Source: Yponomeuta sedellus
Taxonomy: Eukaryota; Arthropoda; Insecta; Lepidoptera; Yponomeutidae
Length of the DNA stretch: 64,000 nt
Reading direction: 5' to 3'
Assembly: GCA_934045075.1 (NCBI GenBank)
Contig: OW203732.1
Span: 20,750,279-20,814,278 of the forward strand
The notes beneath the pieces were generated by a model that was given only the letters and a program-made list of their open reading frames with translations, did no database searches and was not told the origin of the DNA. The translations under genes and the position numbers were made by a program. Position 1 is the stretch's first letter. Every line of letters begins with the position of its first letter. Positions 46,201-56,584 of the stretch are shown here, piece by piece.

Positions 46201-47369
46201 TTCCGTCTAGTGAAAGACAAGAATTTTGTTCCGGTGTAATTGGCACTCTGTAATAAAATATAACATTTGGATTTAATTATAATTATTTTTCAAACAAAAC
46301 TAGAAACCATTTCCATAAGAATAATTGGTTTTTAAACTAACGATTCCAGAGTGTGGTAAATTTTGGAATTAGTGTCATCCAAAACCCTGTAAATAAAAAA
46401 AAAGATTATTTGGTAATTCGTACAGAATTTATTATGTTCCCTTACTCTACCTGAGTATCATACTTACAAAGCCACATTACTCTCTTGGTCTTCAAAATTT
46501 TCGGTTTGTAGATTTCTCATCGCGTCATCAGATGATTGAAATTTATTTTGCAGTGAAATGCCGACAACTGGTACATTTACCCTAAAAATAGAAAAAGATG
46601 AATATTTCTTCAACGTTACATAATATACGCACCTATTCGTTGAAATATCGTAAATATGTAGGTAGGTACCCAAGTACCATACGACATACTTACAAAGCCA
46701 CAGTATTCTCTGGGTCTTCAAAACTTTCTGTCTGTAGTTGTCCTTCTCCAATTGAGTCATCAGATAATTCCAATTTATTTACTTAGTAGTGAAATGCTGA
46801 CAACTGGTACATTTACACTAAAAATTAAAAAAAATAAAGCTATAGAAAGCATTCATTGTAAATATAATTTAGTGATTTTTTCCCAACATTCGTAGGTAAA
46901 TATTGCTGAAATATCATGACGTGAATAGGTAGTAGTAGTTACTGAGTATACTTACGGAGACACAGGAGTATTCTCTTTGTCTTCAAAATTCTCGGCTTGT
47001 AGGGCTCTTGCTCTATAAAGATTTACATTCATTTGTAAACATTTACAAGCTACAAAAATTTTAATAAAATGAAAATTTCTAATTATATGGCTCATGACCG
47101 TAAAGTCTGATTCACGGGAAGTCTTAGCCCAAGACACAACCCAGGTTACATAAAAAAATGTATATAAAATATATTATACCGCAGTCTGATGCCCTTCACT
47201 TTTCCCGTAAAACAGAAGAACTCGGGACAAAACAAAACACAATCTTATGTATGAGAAAAATGTTACTAAATTATAGGAGTTTTACTTACTTGATTTTTTC
47301 ATGCAAGCGTTTAGCATTATTTTTTCGCCAACCCCTTCTCTTTTTGGACTTGTTTACTTTGTTCCCCAT
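43231..47369 (-). CDS. Mutator-like transposase + YqaJ nuclease fusion, seven spliced exons
   Basis: Exons on the minus strand: 47290-47369 (ATG, MGNKVNKSKKRRGW), 46956-47012, 46468-46581, 46342-46386, 46152-46247, 45795-45864, 43231-45711. Every junction is GT-AG and in phase, giving about 980 residues; the large exon is open 24 codons upstream of its first ATG at 45639. Numbering from that internal Met: a C-x2-C pair near 57-60; MULE-type DDE domain with D163 (VVADGCW), D257/D259 (LIADGDSS), CTNH at 282-285 (the C-x2-H typical of MULE transposases) and E413; then a YqaJ-like exonuclease domain with WHQERKLRLTAS (554-565), YGKEHE, SPDG (D646), EIK (E655, K657) and a late QVQGQL. Basic clusters at the C-terminus (KRKR, KQKK) look like nuclear signals. 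Both catalytic sets appear intact. It may be a mobile-element gene or a domesticated copy; I found no terminal inverted repeats by eye. The spliced N-terminus is seen, its function unknown. Confidence 0.82.
46694..46817 (-). pseudogene. Decayed duplicate exon of the transposase-nuclease gene
   Basis: This lies in the second intron of the gene. It repeats the neighbouring exon 46468-46581 almost base for base, including the acceptor TTTTTAG, the start VNVPVV and the donor GTAAGTATG. It is 124 nt against 114 nt, so a net insertion near its middle shifts the frame and creates an in-frame TAA. The second half still reads TESFEDPENTVAL. It could be skipped, or entered at an internal acceptor (CTACTAAG). 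Confidence 0.7.
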
Positions 47370-47530
47370 AGTGAATCACACAATAATCTTCGTTACGTTT
47401 TCCAATTTTTGCGTAAGCCCTAGCGACACAAGCTCCCCGTCTGACGGCCGAAGCGGTACTAAAGCGCGGACATGGGGGAGGCGCGGCGTCTCTAACTAGA
47501 CTGGTCGATACGTGCGCGAATTTTGGTATT
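47370..47530 (-). promoter_or_regulatory. GC-richer region upstream of the transposase-nuclease gene
   Basis: CpG-containing block (ccgtctgacggccgaagcgg, gcgcggcgtctctaac) directly upstream of the ATG at 47369, unlike the AT-rich surroundings. Likely a 5' UTR/promoter, by position only. Confidence 0.35.
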
Positions 47531-47884
47531 TTCTTTTTATTATTTCAACCAATACAAATTTTGAAAATGTAAAGTGTATACGTTTTAGAAAACGTGTTGT
47601 TCTGTTACTATACAAATGTATTATTATCTTTCGTTAAGTATCTACGCCGTACTAAGGGTTTATATTGTTTTTTAGAGATAACTTTGGATTTTTTTTCTAT
47701 CGAGGAAACTAAAAGTAATCGCGTTTCTAAAGTGTATGATGTATCGAATGCATCCCTAAATATCTTATATATGAATGGCATAACTAAAGCTTATGTAATA
47801 ACAATACAGCAAGGGATCGAACAAAAGCAATTATTTTGCAATTACATGTCACTGCCTCGGCGCAGGCTTAAGTACAGGCAGAAC

Positions 47885-48215
47885 GTGCAGGTAGGTTAGT
47901 GCATTAAAAAAGAATATAATCATGTGGGTACAACGATGTCATTTCGATGTAAAACCTAACTGCAAAGTAGGTACTCAGGGCTGCTAGTGATGCAAATTAC
48001 TTCAGTCAGATGTCGCTGCCTGTACTATAACAGAGTGTTGTAAAGAGGTTCGAAATTTCACTGATGCCAGTGAGTCGCCTATTAGCTCAGTTGAAAAGAG
48101 CGCTGCCACGGATAGCCAGAGGTCGCCGGTTCGAATCCCGGCATGGGTGGAATTTCTAGACACTAAATTGGTTTTTAAAATTGTCCTTAGCACGGGTTAG
48201 TGCATTAAAAAGAAT
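47885..48215 (+). repeat. tRNA-like-core repeat with direct-repeat ends
   Basis: Begins and ends with the same gttagtgcattaaaaa...gaat block (47897 and 48196), with arm, core 48077-48149 and 3' arm between. Confidence 0.66.
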
Positions 48216-48346
48216 CAATGATAAACAATATCGGTGTTATTAGACTCTTTACTGAAGCGCTCGTGGCCTAGTTGAAGCGAGCGATTGGAATCAATCACTA
48301 GGATTGAGTAACGACAGGCGCGGTCAGGTGCAGGATGGGTGACCAT

Positions 48347-48522
48347 TGTTTCACACAATATTAGGGAAAACATAAGTAAAAAGGCCGGAATGAATTATAT
48401 TCACAGCTTTTATTCTAACGTGTTATAGACACAGCAAAGTACCAAATATGGATAACGGAAACAGTCTTGCCAACACTATACAAAATAATCAGCTAAATCT
48501 ATGATCGGATGTGTTCCGAACA
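48347..48522 (-). repeat. BEL/Pao 3' LTR
   Basis: Downstream LTR of the element; 176 bp, TG...CA, preceded on the plus strand by the target duplication ACCAT. Confidence 0.93.
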
Positions 48523-48876
48523 TGCTCGGGCCTCAGCCAAAACGTTAAGACCTATTTTCACTTATAAACTTAATACCTATAAAAGAAAACAAATAACATG
48601 TCTTTTCAGTAACTGCTGAAACCAAAATGAAAAGTAACAACATGGTTTCACTAAGAAAATACCTAATTGAAAAGCAAAAATAGCAAATTGAACATAGGTA
48701 AGTAATTTTTTTTATTGCTTAAATTGGTATACATATTGTTCTTATTAAAGACTAGGTATTTAGGTTACACATAACTTAAGTTTAAAATTTTAATTAACTT
48801 TAGTTCACTTATAGTTTAAATTATTTAGCTTACACTAAGTAAGAGTCGGCCCAAAACAAAGTAGTAATTATACAAA

Positions 48877-51800
48877 CTAGTTATAATCAATAGGGAGTGG
48901 ACAAACTTTCATTACACTAGTCCTAATGACAAACCCTTTAGGAGTCTTTACATCAAGCGCGCGAACTAAATCGTCGTTGCCTGGTATCACCTTTACAATT
49001 CTACCTACTTGCCACTGAAGAGGAGTAACATTATCAGACTTAATTAGTACCATAGTACCTTCCTGCAGATTAGGCTGGGCGGTATGCCATTTAGGTCTGC
49101 TCTGCAGCATTGTTAAGTATTGCTTGTGCCATTGGATCCAAAAGGTTTGTTGTAGTTTAGTACATTGTTTCCAGAAGCTAAGTTTTCCAATATTAATATC
49201 AGTTAAGTTTAATTCCGGATATGAAGTCAATGGCGCACCTGTGAGGAAATGCCCGGGTGTGAGGTACGTCATGTCATCTGAGTCTCTAGATATAGGGGTA
49301 AGTGGTCGAGAGTTCAAAATACTCTCAATCTGAACTAAAACCGTGTACATTTCCTCATAGGTAAGTACAAGGTTACCTATCACACGTTTTATGTGATATT
49401 TGATACTCTTGATCCCTGCTTCCCACAAGCCACCAAAAACAGGTGAGTAAGACGGTATGAAATGAAAAGAAATTCTTTCTGAATTACTGAAATTTATTAC
49501 TTCATTTTGGTGCTCTGTGGAATTCAGTGACTCATACAATTCGTTCAGTACGCTATTGGCGCCTCTATAGTAACTAGCATTGTCACAATATATTTTAGTA
49601 GGTTTATTTCTGCGACTGATAAACCGTTTTAAGCAGCCCAAAAAGGTATTGGTTGTCATATCGGAGGCTAATTCAATATGAATGGCTTTTGTAAGAAAAC
49701 AAATAAACATAACGACGTAGGCTTTAGTTATTACAGGTTTCCTAATTCTAGTTTGCTTCACGCTGAAGGGACCGGCATAGTCAGTGCCAACAATTTGAAA
49801 TGGCCGTGTCATATTGACTCTATCAAGGGGAAGAGAACCCATAAGTTGACTCGCATTCTTTGCCTTTAACCTGAAACATAGCACGCACTTATGTAAAACT
49901 GACTTGACTTCTCTGTTAGCATTAATCAACCAGTATCTTTCATGTAGACTACTCAGAGTTAACTTTTGTCCCGCATGTTTGAGTCTAATATGTTCATGAA
50001 TAATTAATAATTTGGTCAAGGTTGAACCTTTGGGCAATATAATAGGGTGTTTTTGATCGAATGTGAGATTTGCATTTTGCAATCTACCACCCACTCTTAA
50101 GAGACCAAAACCATCAACGAACGGATTTAAATTACTTAAATTTGATTTTTCATTTGTTTTAAACTCAGCAAATTTAAATTCCTTTTCAAAATGCTTCCTT
50201 TGTTCAAGTTTGATCAATTCATTTAGTGCAGAAGTTAACTCTTCTGGGCACAGAGTACCTTTTTTCTTGGTTACATTTTGTTTTTTACAATTAAACAAAA
50301 ATCGTTTTATATAAGTTAATATTCTAGTAATTTTTTCTACATCTGAATATTTTTCAATGAAATCTTGAAAGTGATTATTTACCTTACTACATACATAGGA
50401 CGCAGGTGAAGGTTTTTTGAGTTCAGGAAGTTCAAAATCTATTGGTTTTGTACTTTCTAGCGCACAATGTACATAATTTATATTTTGTAAATATTGAGGA
50501 CCATGAAACCACAAAGAATTCCCTTTAAGTTCGTGAGGTTCTACGCCACGCGACAGACAGTCGGCTGGGTTTTCATTTGTGTTTACATAACTCCACTGAA
50601 AATTATCACAAAGCTGCCTAATTTTCTCCACTCTGTTGGCAATATAAACAGTGAGTTTTACTGGTTCTGTATTTAGCCAAGACAAAACTATTTTTGAATC
50701 TGAGTACAAAACTGTATTGATATTGTCATATTTAAGTGACAAAGTGTTATATACTTTTCTGGCTAACATAGCCAATAACACAGCACTATTTAGTTCGAGT
50801 CTGGGTGTGGTGAGAATTTTGTCCTTTGGATTGATACGGGACTTTGAACATAAAAGATTGACATTCACTTGATTGTCATGGCTAACTACTCTCAAATACA
50901 AACAACAGCCATGAGCAATATTTGAGGCATCAGCATACCCAACCAGTTCCATTTTGACAGGCGATGGTACATTAATATTTCTCGGTACAGAAATATAACA
51001 CATGTCTATCAAATTATGAGTAAAGTCAACCATTTTGGTATTAAGGTATTCTGGTAACACATCATCCCATTTTAAATTTTCAAACCAAACTTGTTGCATC
51101 AAATATTTTGCCTGAACCAAAACAGGTCCTACTAGGCCTAAAGGGTCAAAGAACTTACTAATAAAACTTAGCATTTCTCTCTTAGTGAAGCTTTCTTGTT
51201 TTTCAGTTACTGGACATTTCATATTCAAAGTATCAGTATGTACATCATAGGAAAGTCCTAGAGTCTTTATGTAAGTATTATTTACTTTGTCAAAACTTTT
51301 ACTGCTTAACTGATGAATAGATTCAGGAATATCACTTAAAAGTTCACTGCAATTCGAACACCATTTGTGTAGGGAAAAACTAGCTTTATCCATAAGCTCT
51401 ATCAGTTGCCTTTTTGTTTCTGCAAGCTCTAGCAAGTTATTGCTACCGCACTGGATATCATCAACATAACTTGTGTTTTTTAAGACAAACGAAGCTAGTG
51501 GGTACTCATCTTTATACCTATCAGCCAGTTCAATTAGGCAGCGGGTGGCTAGAAACGCAGAACTTTTTAGACCATAGGTGACAGTTTGCAATTGTAGACA
51601 TTGAACAGGTTGCGTAGGGGAATCTCGCCAAAGAATGTTTTGTAAACAGCGATAGTCATTATCTACCAGAATCCCACGATACATAGCCTTGACATCGCAA
51701 AGTAGCACATATTGGAATGTTCTGAATAAAGTTAGAATGTCAAAAAGATCATTTTGCACAGTGGGACCATTAAGCATGATGTCATTTAAACATAAATTAT

Positions 51801-54159
51801 TTGTTGTTTTCATACTCGCGTCAAAAACAGCGCGGACCGGTGTAGTCTTACTATTAGGGTTTAACACCGGGTGGTGCGGAATGAAATAAATATTTCCTGC
51901 ATTGATATCATAATTAGATATATCATATATTTTTGCGTGACCCTGACTAACATAATCATGCATGAAAGCTTTATAGTTTTCATACAACTTATTATCCTTG
52001 GAAAAACGTTTTTCAAGATTATAGAACCTTTGCAAAACTCTACCAAATGAGTCGCCCAAATTAACATCATCCAGCTGAAGCTTTAATGGTAAAGCTACAG
52101 AAAACTTTTTGTTTTCCAGCTTGACAGAGTTTATAAAACTTTCTTCCGCAAGATGATGCTCGGTTGTGCCCTCCTTGTAGATATTTGGTACTTTCTCACA
52201 CTCCCACAGTTGTGAAATGGTGTGATCAATTTGTTCTTCGAAGGTGAATTGAGTCTGTTTGTCAAGCAAAAGAGAAGACTGATTTTGTGTATCAAGGGAA
52301 GACTTATTCTGCTGCAAATAATTACATTTTTCGCCACTGATGTGTGTATTATTTTTATTATGAAATGGGTTACCTCTGACAGTTATGCATAGGTTAGACG
52401 TAGAAACTGCGCCAGCAGATACTGGCAGACTCCCCGCCACAACATACCCGAACTTAGTATTCACCAGGTAGGGCCCAGTCAGTGTCAGCGGTAGGGTCTC
52501 CCTCTGAAGCACCTGGAAGAATATTTCGCAGCCTAAAAGCATGTTTATCTCACCCGTTTGATGGAATGTTTTGTCAGCTAACATGACATATGAGGGAATG
52601 TCCAGTTTTGTTACATCTAACGACTGTTGAGGTAAGTTGCACGTAATATTTTTAGCAACAAAGCATGTCACTTTTAAATTAAAATCATTCACCGTGGAAT
52701 ACACATCAAACTCAGTCTTTTGTGTGACACTATTGGTGCCATCTATTATGCCTGTAATAGTCTTATCAGCCTTGGAAATATTACAGTTAATTTTTTCAGC
52801 AAGTTTTTGTGTAACAAATGACACTTGGCTCCCGCTGTCTAACAAGGCACGGGCATAAATAAATTTCCCATTTTTGTTTATTAACCTTACCACCACAGTA
52901 GGCAGCAAAACATCTCTCTCTTGCGAAGTGTTAGTCATCACCACAGCATTGTCAGAAGTAGCACCAGCTGAGCTTGTAGCAGCATTACTTACATTTGTAT
53001 CAGAGTCTGACTCAGCGTCAGTGTGAATAAGCGTGTTATGCTTCTTGCGACAGATATTGCATTTTAAGCGGAGCATACATTTTCCCTGATGCTGATTCAT
53101 GCACAAGACACACAATTTCCTGCTTTTTACAAATTCACACCTGCCTTGAACTGTCAGCAGTTTAAATTGGGCACACTCATAAAGCTTATGTGATTGGTCG
53201 CAGTACTTACATGACAGCTGGTTCATGGCCGATACTAAGCTGGCCTTGCCAGACTTCACAAGTTTTGCTGGAGCCGGCGGCGCCGGTGACGGCTTCTCGC
53301 TGGCAGTATTCTCCATTGCAACAGCACGCTTTTCTATAAATTCAAGGAACTCTGATAACCCTGGTAATTTTTTCTCATTTCGTTCCAAGTGAAACCCCCT
53401 GTTTGTATAGCCATCAACCTTGCGAGACAAAATATTTACTAAGATTGCATCCCACTGCCCCACAGGTAAGTCTAGGTTTTTAAGAGCCGCAGTGTGCTGA
53501 TTTACTTTAGATACAAGAGAGCGAAGATTCTGCGCAGTACACTTTGTGAAAGTCGGCAAGTCAAGCAAGCTGTTTACATGGTGATTTACTATCATGGGAA
53601 TGTTATTATAGCGTTTTTCTAACAACTCAAGAGCTGATAAATAGTTATCATCAGTCAATGGCAAATTTTTTATGATGTCAAGCGCCTCGCCGTGTAAATA
53701 GGTACGTAAGTAGTAAAGTTTTTGACAAGGACTTATATTGGAGTCTGAATGAAAGACAGCTTTGAAGATGTTTATAAAAGGAATAAAATCTTCTATGTTT
53801 TTACCGTCGAACGGTTTAATATCGATCGGTGGTAACTTTTTAAATCCATTTTTGGAGCAATCAGGAGATGAAGTGTTTTGTTCCTTTTTTAGTTTGCCTA
53901 TAGCACAATCTAACAACGTCAAACAATTTGAGTACTTACGTTCATACTCCTCGTAATCTTCCTGGTCAGCGGCGTTAAGGAATAGAATTTCCTTGTTGAG
54001 GGTCTCATAGTCTCGAAAGGAATCGAAGATTCGTTGACGTTTTGCTAAAAGAGCCTCATAGCTTGCCTTTTCTATATCTTCCGACGCACAGAACGTTTCC
54101 ATACGAGTGAGACACCCCTTAACGTAACCTCGGTCACTTACTAACCGAGTTAGCGACAT
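48877..54159 (-). CDS. BEL/Pao gag-pol polyprotein, 1760 residues, uninterrupted
   Basis: Structural and replication polyprotein of the retrotransposon. Order: Gag core of the DUF1759 type (about residues 110-260); cysteine/histidine knuckles beginning CKYC (about 315-380); aspartic protease with LLDSGSQVSF (about 440); reverse transcriptase with LLCDVKAMYRG and the catalytic YVDD (about 780-1000); RNase H-like region with GYADAS; integrase with an HHCC-like zinc motif ending CVLC, then TDYAGPF, YCDNASYYRG and FGGLWEAG supplying D, D and E; and a C-terminal DUF5641-type domain with QWQVGRIVKV. Gag and pol share one frame, as is common in BEL/Pao. No stop or frameshift is seen. The first ATG after the leader is taken as start. 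Confidence 0.96.
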   Translation of the reverse strand: MSLTRLVSDRGYVKGCLTRMETFCASEDIEKASYEALLAKRQRIFDSFRDYETLNKEILFLNAADQEDYEEYERKYSNCLTLLDCAIGKLKKEQNTSSPDCSKNGFKKLPPIDIKPFDGKNIEDFIPFINIFKAVFHSDSNISPCQKLYYLRTYLHGEALDIIKNLPLTDDNYLSALELLEKRYNNIPMIVNHHVNSLLDLPTFTKCTAQNLRSLVSKVNQHTAALKNLDLPVGQWDAILVNILSRKVDGYTNRGFHLERNEKKLPGLSEFLEFIEKRAVAMENTASEKPSPAPPAPAKLVKSGKASLVSAMNQLSCKYCDQSHKLYECAQFKLLTVQGRCEFVKSRKLCVLCMNQHQGKCMLRLKCNICRKKHNTLIHTDAESDSDTNVSNAATSSAGATSDNAVVMTNTSQERDVLLPTVVVRLINKNGKFIYARALLDSGSQVSFVTQKLAEKINCNISKADKTITGIIDGTNSVTQKTEFDVYSTVNDFNLKVTCFVAKNITCNLPQQSLDVTKLDIPSYVMLADKTFHQTGEINMLLGCEIFFQVLQRETLPLTLTGPYLVNTKFGYVVAGSLPVSAGAVSTSNLCITVRGNPFHNKNNTHISGEKCNYLQQNKSSLDTQNQSSLLLDKQTQFTFEEQIDHTISQLWECEKVPNIYKEGTTEHHLAEESFINSVKLENKKFSVALPLKLQLDDVNLGDSFGRVLQRFYNLEKRFSKDNKLYENYKAFMHDYVSQGHAKIYDISNYDINAGNIYFIPHHPVLNPNSKTTPVRAVFDASMKTTNNLCLNDIMLNGPTVQNDLFDILTLFRTFQYVLLCDVKAMYRGILVDNDYRCLQNILWRDSPTQPVQCLQLQTVTYGLKSSAFLATRCLIELADRYKDEYPLASFVLKNTSYVDDIQCGSNNLLELAETKRQLIELMDKASFSLHKWCSNCSELLSDIPESIHQLSSKSFDKVNNTYIKTLGLSYDVHTDTLNMKCPVTEKQESFTKREMLSFISKFFDPLGLVGPVLVQAKYLMQQVWFENLKWDDVLPEYLNTKMVDFTHNLIDMCYISVPRNINVPSPVKMELVGYADASNIAHGCCLYLRVVSHDNQVNVNLLCSKSRINPKDKILTTPRLELNSAVLLAMLARKVYNTLSLKYDNINTVLYSDSKIVLSWLNTEPVKLTVYIANRVEKIRQLCDNFQWSYVNTNENPADCLSRGVEPHELKGNSLWFHGPQYLQNINYVHCALESTKPIDFELPELKKPSPASYVCSKVNNHFQDFIEKYSDVEKITRILTYIKRFLFNCKKQNVTKKKGTLCPEELTSALNELIKLEQRKHFEKEFKFAEFKTNEKSNLSNLNPFVDGFGLLRVGGRLQNANLTFDQKHPIILPKGSTLTKLLIIHEHIRLKHAGQKLTLSSLHERYWLINANREVKSVLHKCVLCFRLKAKNASQLMGSLPLDRVNMTRPFQIVGTDYAGPFSVKQTRIRKPVITKAYVVMFICFLTKAIHIELASDMTTNTFLGCLKRFISRRNKPTKIYCDNASYYRGANSVLNELYESLNSTEHQNEVINFSNSERISFHFIPSYSPVFGGLWEAGIKSIKYHIKRVIGNLVLTYEEMYTVLVQIESILNSRPLTPISRDSDDMTYLTPGHFLTGAPLTSYPELNLTDINIGKLSFWKQCTKLQQTFWIQWHKQYLTMLQSRPKWHTAQPNLQEGTMVLIKSDNVTPLQWQVGRIVKVIPGNDDLVRALDVKTPKGFVIRTSVMKVCPLPIDYN

Positions 54160-55111
54160 TTTGAGCTAGGCTGCAGAAACAAACGAGATTACGAAAGCAA
54201 AATAGGTATACCTATCGCGCTATAGAAAAGAACAGTTTGATTTGACCTATTTGATGCAACAAATCACTCCTTACCAGTAACCTCCAACTTAAATAACAGC
54301 TTAATTAGCTTTAAATTGTGATTATACACTATTGAGCGTAAAATTTTCTAATTATGCATTAATTTTTGCAAAAACTATAATTATATTGTGCAAATCAATT
54401 ACAATGGCGGAAAACAATATGGCGCGAGGCGTCAGGCGATGCGTTAATTCCCGTGAAATCCTGTGTCGTCGATCGGTATCTTCCGGTTGTTGTCGGATAA
54501 CTTCGTCACTCTGCGCACTCGCTTCGCGGCACTGATTGGTCAAAATCTTGCAGTCAGGTGCGTTCCAATACCCGCTGTGCCCGCATGATAGATAACGTTG
54601 TAATTAGCAGAGTGCCAACTTAAGCATAACGGACGTGATGACATGTATTGCGGCACACGTATTTGACGACACTGATGTTGATGAGTTGTAAAATTTCTTT
54701 TAGGTTATGTTACGTAATTATGTACCTTGTCGTAGAAGAAATGCAGCAACTTCGATCACGATGAACAATGGATGTTAGACTTTATCGCTTGATTATGATG
54801 GCGCAATTGTTTTCTTCAATCACTGTAGATCTGGAGACCCTCCCAGCCGCAAATATCTGAATGCTCGCGATGACAAAGCACTGTCCTTTCAAGGACTGCA
54901 GCTGGCTTTTGCACGAATCTGGTTGTCCTGCGAAGGCTTACACACTCGAAGAATTCCGTATAGCACAGAACAAAGCGGAAAGTAGAATAGGTAAGCTTTT
55001 TCGCTCCTGACAGCAGTGCTTGTCCAAGCAAGGTTAAGGTTGTGTAATATGGATACACTTATGACGAACTGTTCGCACTGGTTTTAATTTCTTTACGAAG
55101 GACCAAACTTA

Positions 55112-55287
55112 TGTTTCACACAATATTAGGGAAAACATAAGTAAAAAGGCCGGAATGAATTATATTCACAGCTTTTATTCTAACGTGTTATAGACACAGC
55201 AAAGTACCAAATATGGATAACGGAAACAGTCTTGCCAACACTATACAAAATAATCAGCTAAATCTATGATCGGATGTGTTCCGAACA
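55112..55287 (-). repeat. BEL/Pao 5' LTR
   Basis: Same sequence as 48347-48522 by eye; upstream LTR relative to the leftward gag-pol. Followed (minus strand) by the candidate primer-binding site TGGTCCTTCG. Confidence 0.93.
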
Positions 55288-55382
55288 ACCATACCGTGAC
55301 TACCGCTAGTGGTATTTTTTCCGAGCGCTTCCGTGCTTCGCAAGGCACGTTAAGCCGTTGGTGCTGGCTGTCATGTAATCAG

Positions 55383-56173
55383 GGGTGCGATGCCAGATTA
55401 CCTTCCCGTGTGCCCTTCCGCTTCCGTTCCTACTGTTTCATCTTGAACCAGTGGGAAGGGTAAGTGGCAAGGGCTGGTGCACCCTGGGCGCTGGTCAGTA
55501 ACTTCTCTTTATGGGATCTTGCTGGCCAGCGGCGAAAAATCTGGCGGGAGGGGTCGCGTGGGCCCTGTTTCACTTTGTGGAGCGGGACCCAGGCGACCAA
55601 CCGAATGAAGGACCGACTGGGAGGGGCGCCGCTGCGCGGAAGCGCGCGCGCCTCGTACCAGTCGGACCAGAGTGGCCGCCGGGACGCGGAGGGTCGGGGG
55701 ACTCTCCGCGTCCATCACGGCGGGCCGGAAGGCGCCCTTGCGTGTTCCGAGGGTGCCTTCTGGCACGGAGGGGGCCCGCGCGGTCGCTCACCGCCTTCTC
55801 TGCTTTCAGAGAGGCGTGGGTGGGCGACGCGACGGGCCTCGCATGTGGGGCGTGTGGGGACCGTGATGCCTTGGCCCCCACGCGCCTCAACGAGGAGGTG
55901 CGCCGCCCTCCCCGTCTCATCGACCGGGTTGCGATGGGATGGAGGGGGCGGCGCGTTGGGGCGTATGGGGGCCAAGATCATACGCACTTGGCCCCTATGC
56001 GCTCCAACGAAGAGATGCGGCGTTCCTTCGCCCTGTTCCTGCGGGCGGGGTAGGGACGCCGCCGAAGGAGTGCCCGAAAGGGCGCCCGCAGACGGGGTCG
56101 CGGAAGTGTGCGCAAGCGTCCCCGTGGCCCCGTCCTTTGCGGTGCGGAGGAACACCTTTTATAAAAAAATAAA
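55383..56173 (+). mobile_element. GC-rich 791-bp retroposon insertion of unknown family
   Basis: Flanked by an exact 18-bp duplication, TGGCTGTCATGTAATCAG, at 55365-55382 and 56174-56191. It ends in an A-rich tail (ataaaaaaataaa), so it was inserted by target-primed reverse transcription on the plus strand. It is strikingly GC-rich in an AT-rich window. Long open frames occur in several phases (for example 55464-56216 and 55511-56053 plus, 55715-56155 minus), as expected from high GC, and none shows a motif I know. It may be the 5'-truncated 3' end of a LINE with a GC-rich UTR, or a SINE-like element. Confidence 0.8.
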
Positions 56174-56584
56174 TGGCTGTCATGTAATCAGAGCCTTATG
56201 GGTGGTTTGTATTTAAACATAACTTCTGACAGCAAGGCCCACTACTGTCATACGAGTACAATCCTCCACCAACACTGACTTGGCCCCCGTGGTGGAGTAT
56301 GGCCTAACCTTCCTGCGATGCAGAAAGAGGCCCGTGCCCCAGCAGTGGGGACATACAGAGGGTACTAACCTTTACCCTTAATACGTCCGTTGTAAAGAGT
56401 CTTGATATTAATCAAGACTTTATGTTATTTCACAGATTATTTTATACTCTAGATTCTAGTTCAATAGAGTACGATGGACCGTAGTACACTACTGTATGCA
56501 GGGTTTTAGTAAAATCCCCAATTGGCATTGTCCTAAGAAAATAAGTTCTTTTCATAATTTTTTTTTAGATATGTCCGTTTTATT

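Larger units (their letters stand above)
48347..55287 (-). mobile_element. Intact BEL/Pao LTR retrotransposon (6.9 kb)
   Basis: Two 176-bp LTRs, 48347-48522 and 55112-55287, match by eye along their whole length and have TG...CA ends. The element is flanked by ACCAT at 48342-48346 and 55288-55292, a 5-bp target duplication usual for BEL/Pao. It is transcribed leftward, so the 55112-55287 copy is the 5' LTR. A likely primer-binding site, TGGTCCTTCG on the minus strand (55096-55105), lies six bases inside it. About 950 bp of leader precede a single long gag-pol frame. Matching LTRs plus an open frame imply recent insertion. Confidence 0.95.
48254..56366 (+). mobile_element. 5S-like SINE split by two later insertions
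   Basis: One SINE copy is visible in three pieces: head 48254-48346, middle 55293-55382 and tail 56192-56366. Removing the BEL element (one ACCAT) and the GC-rich retroposon (one 18-bp repeat) restores the same order seen in the unbroken copy at 32785-33160. The head reads gcgctcgtggcctagt and the tail ends cagcagtggggacataca. Confidence 0.85.

Noticed and set aside
55464..56216. 250-residue frame in the GC-rich block as a host gene
   Set aside because: Competing long frames on both strands, low-complexity Gly/Arg/Ala composition, and the block is a bounded retroposon insertion.
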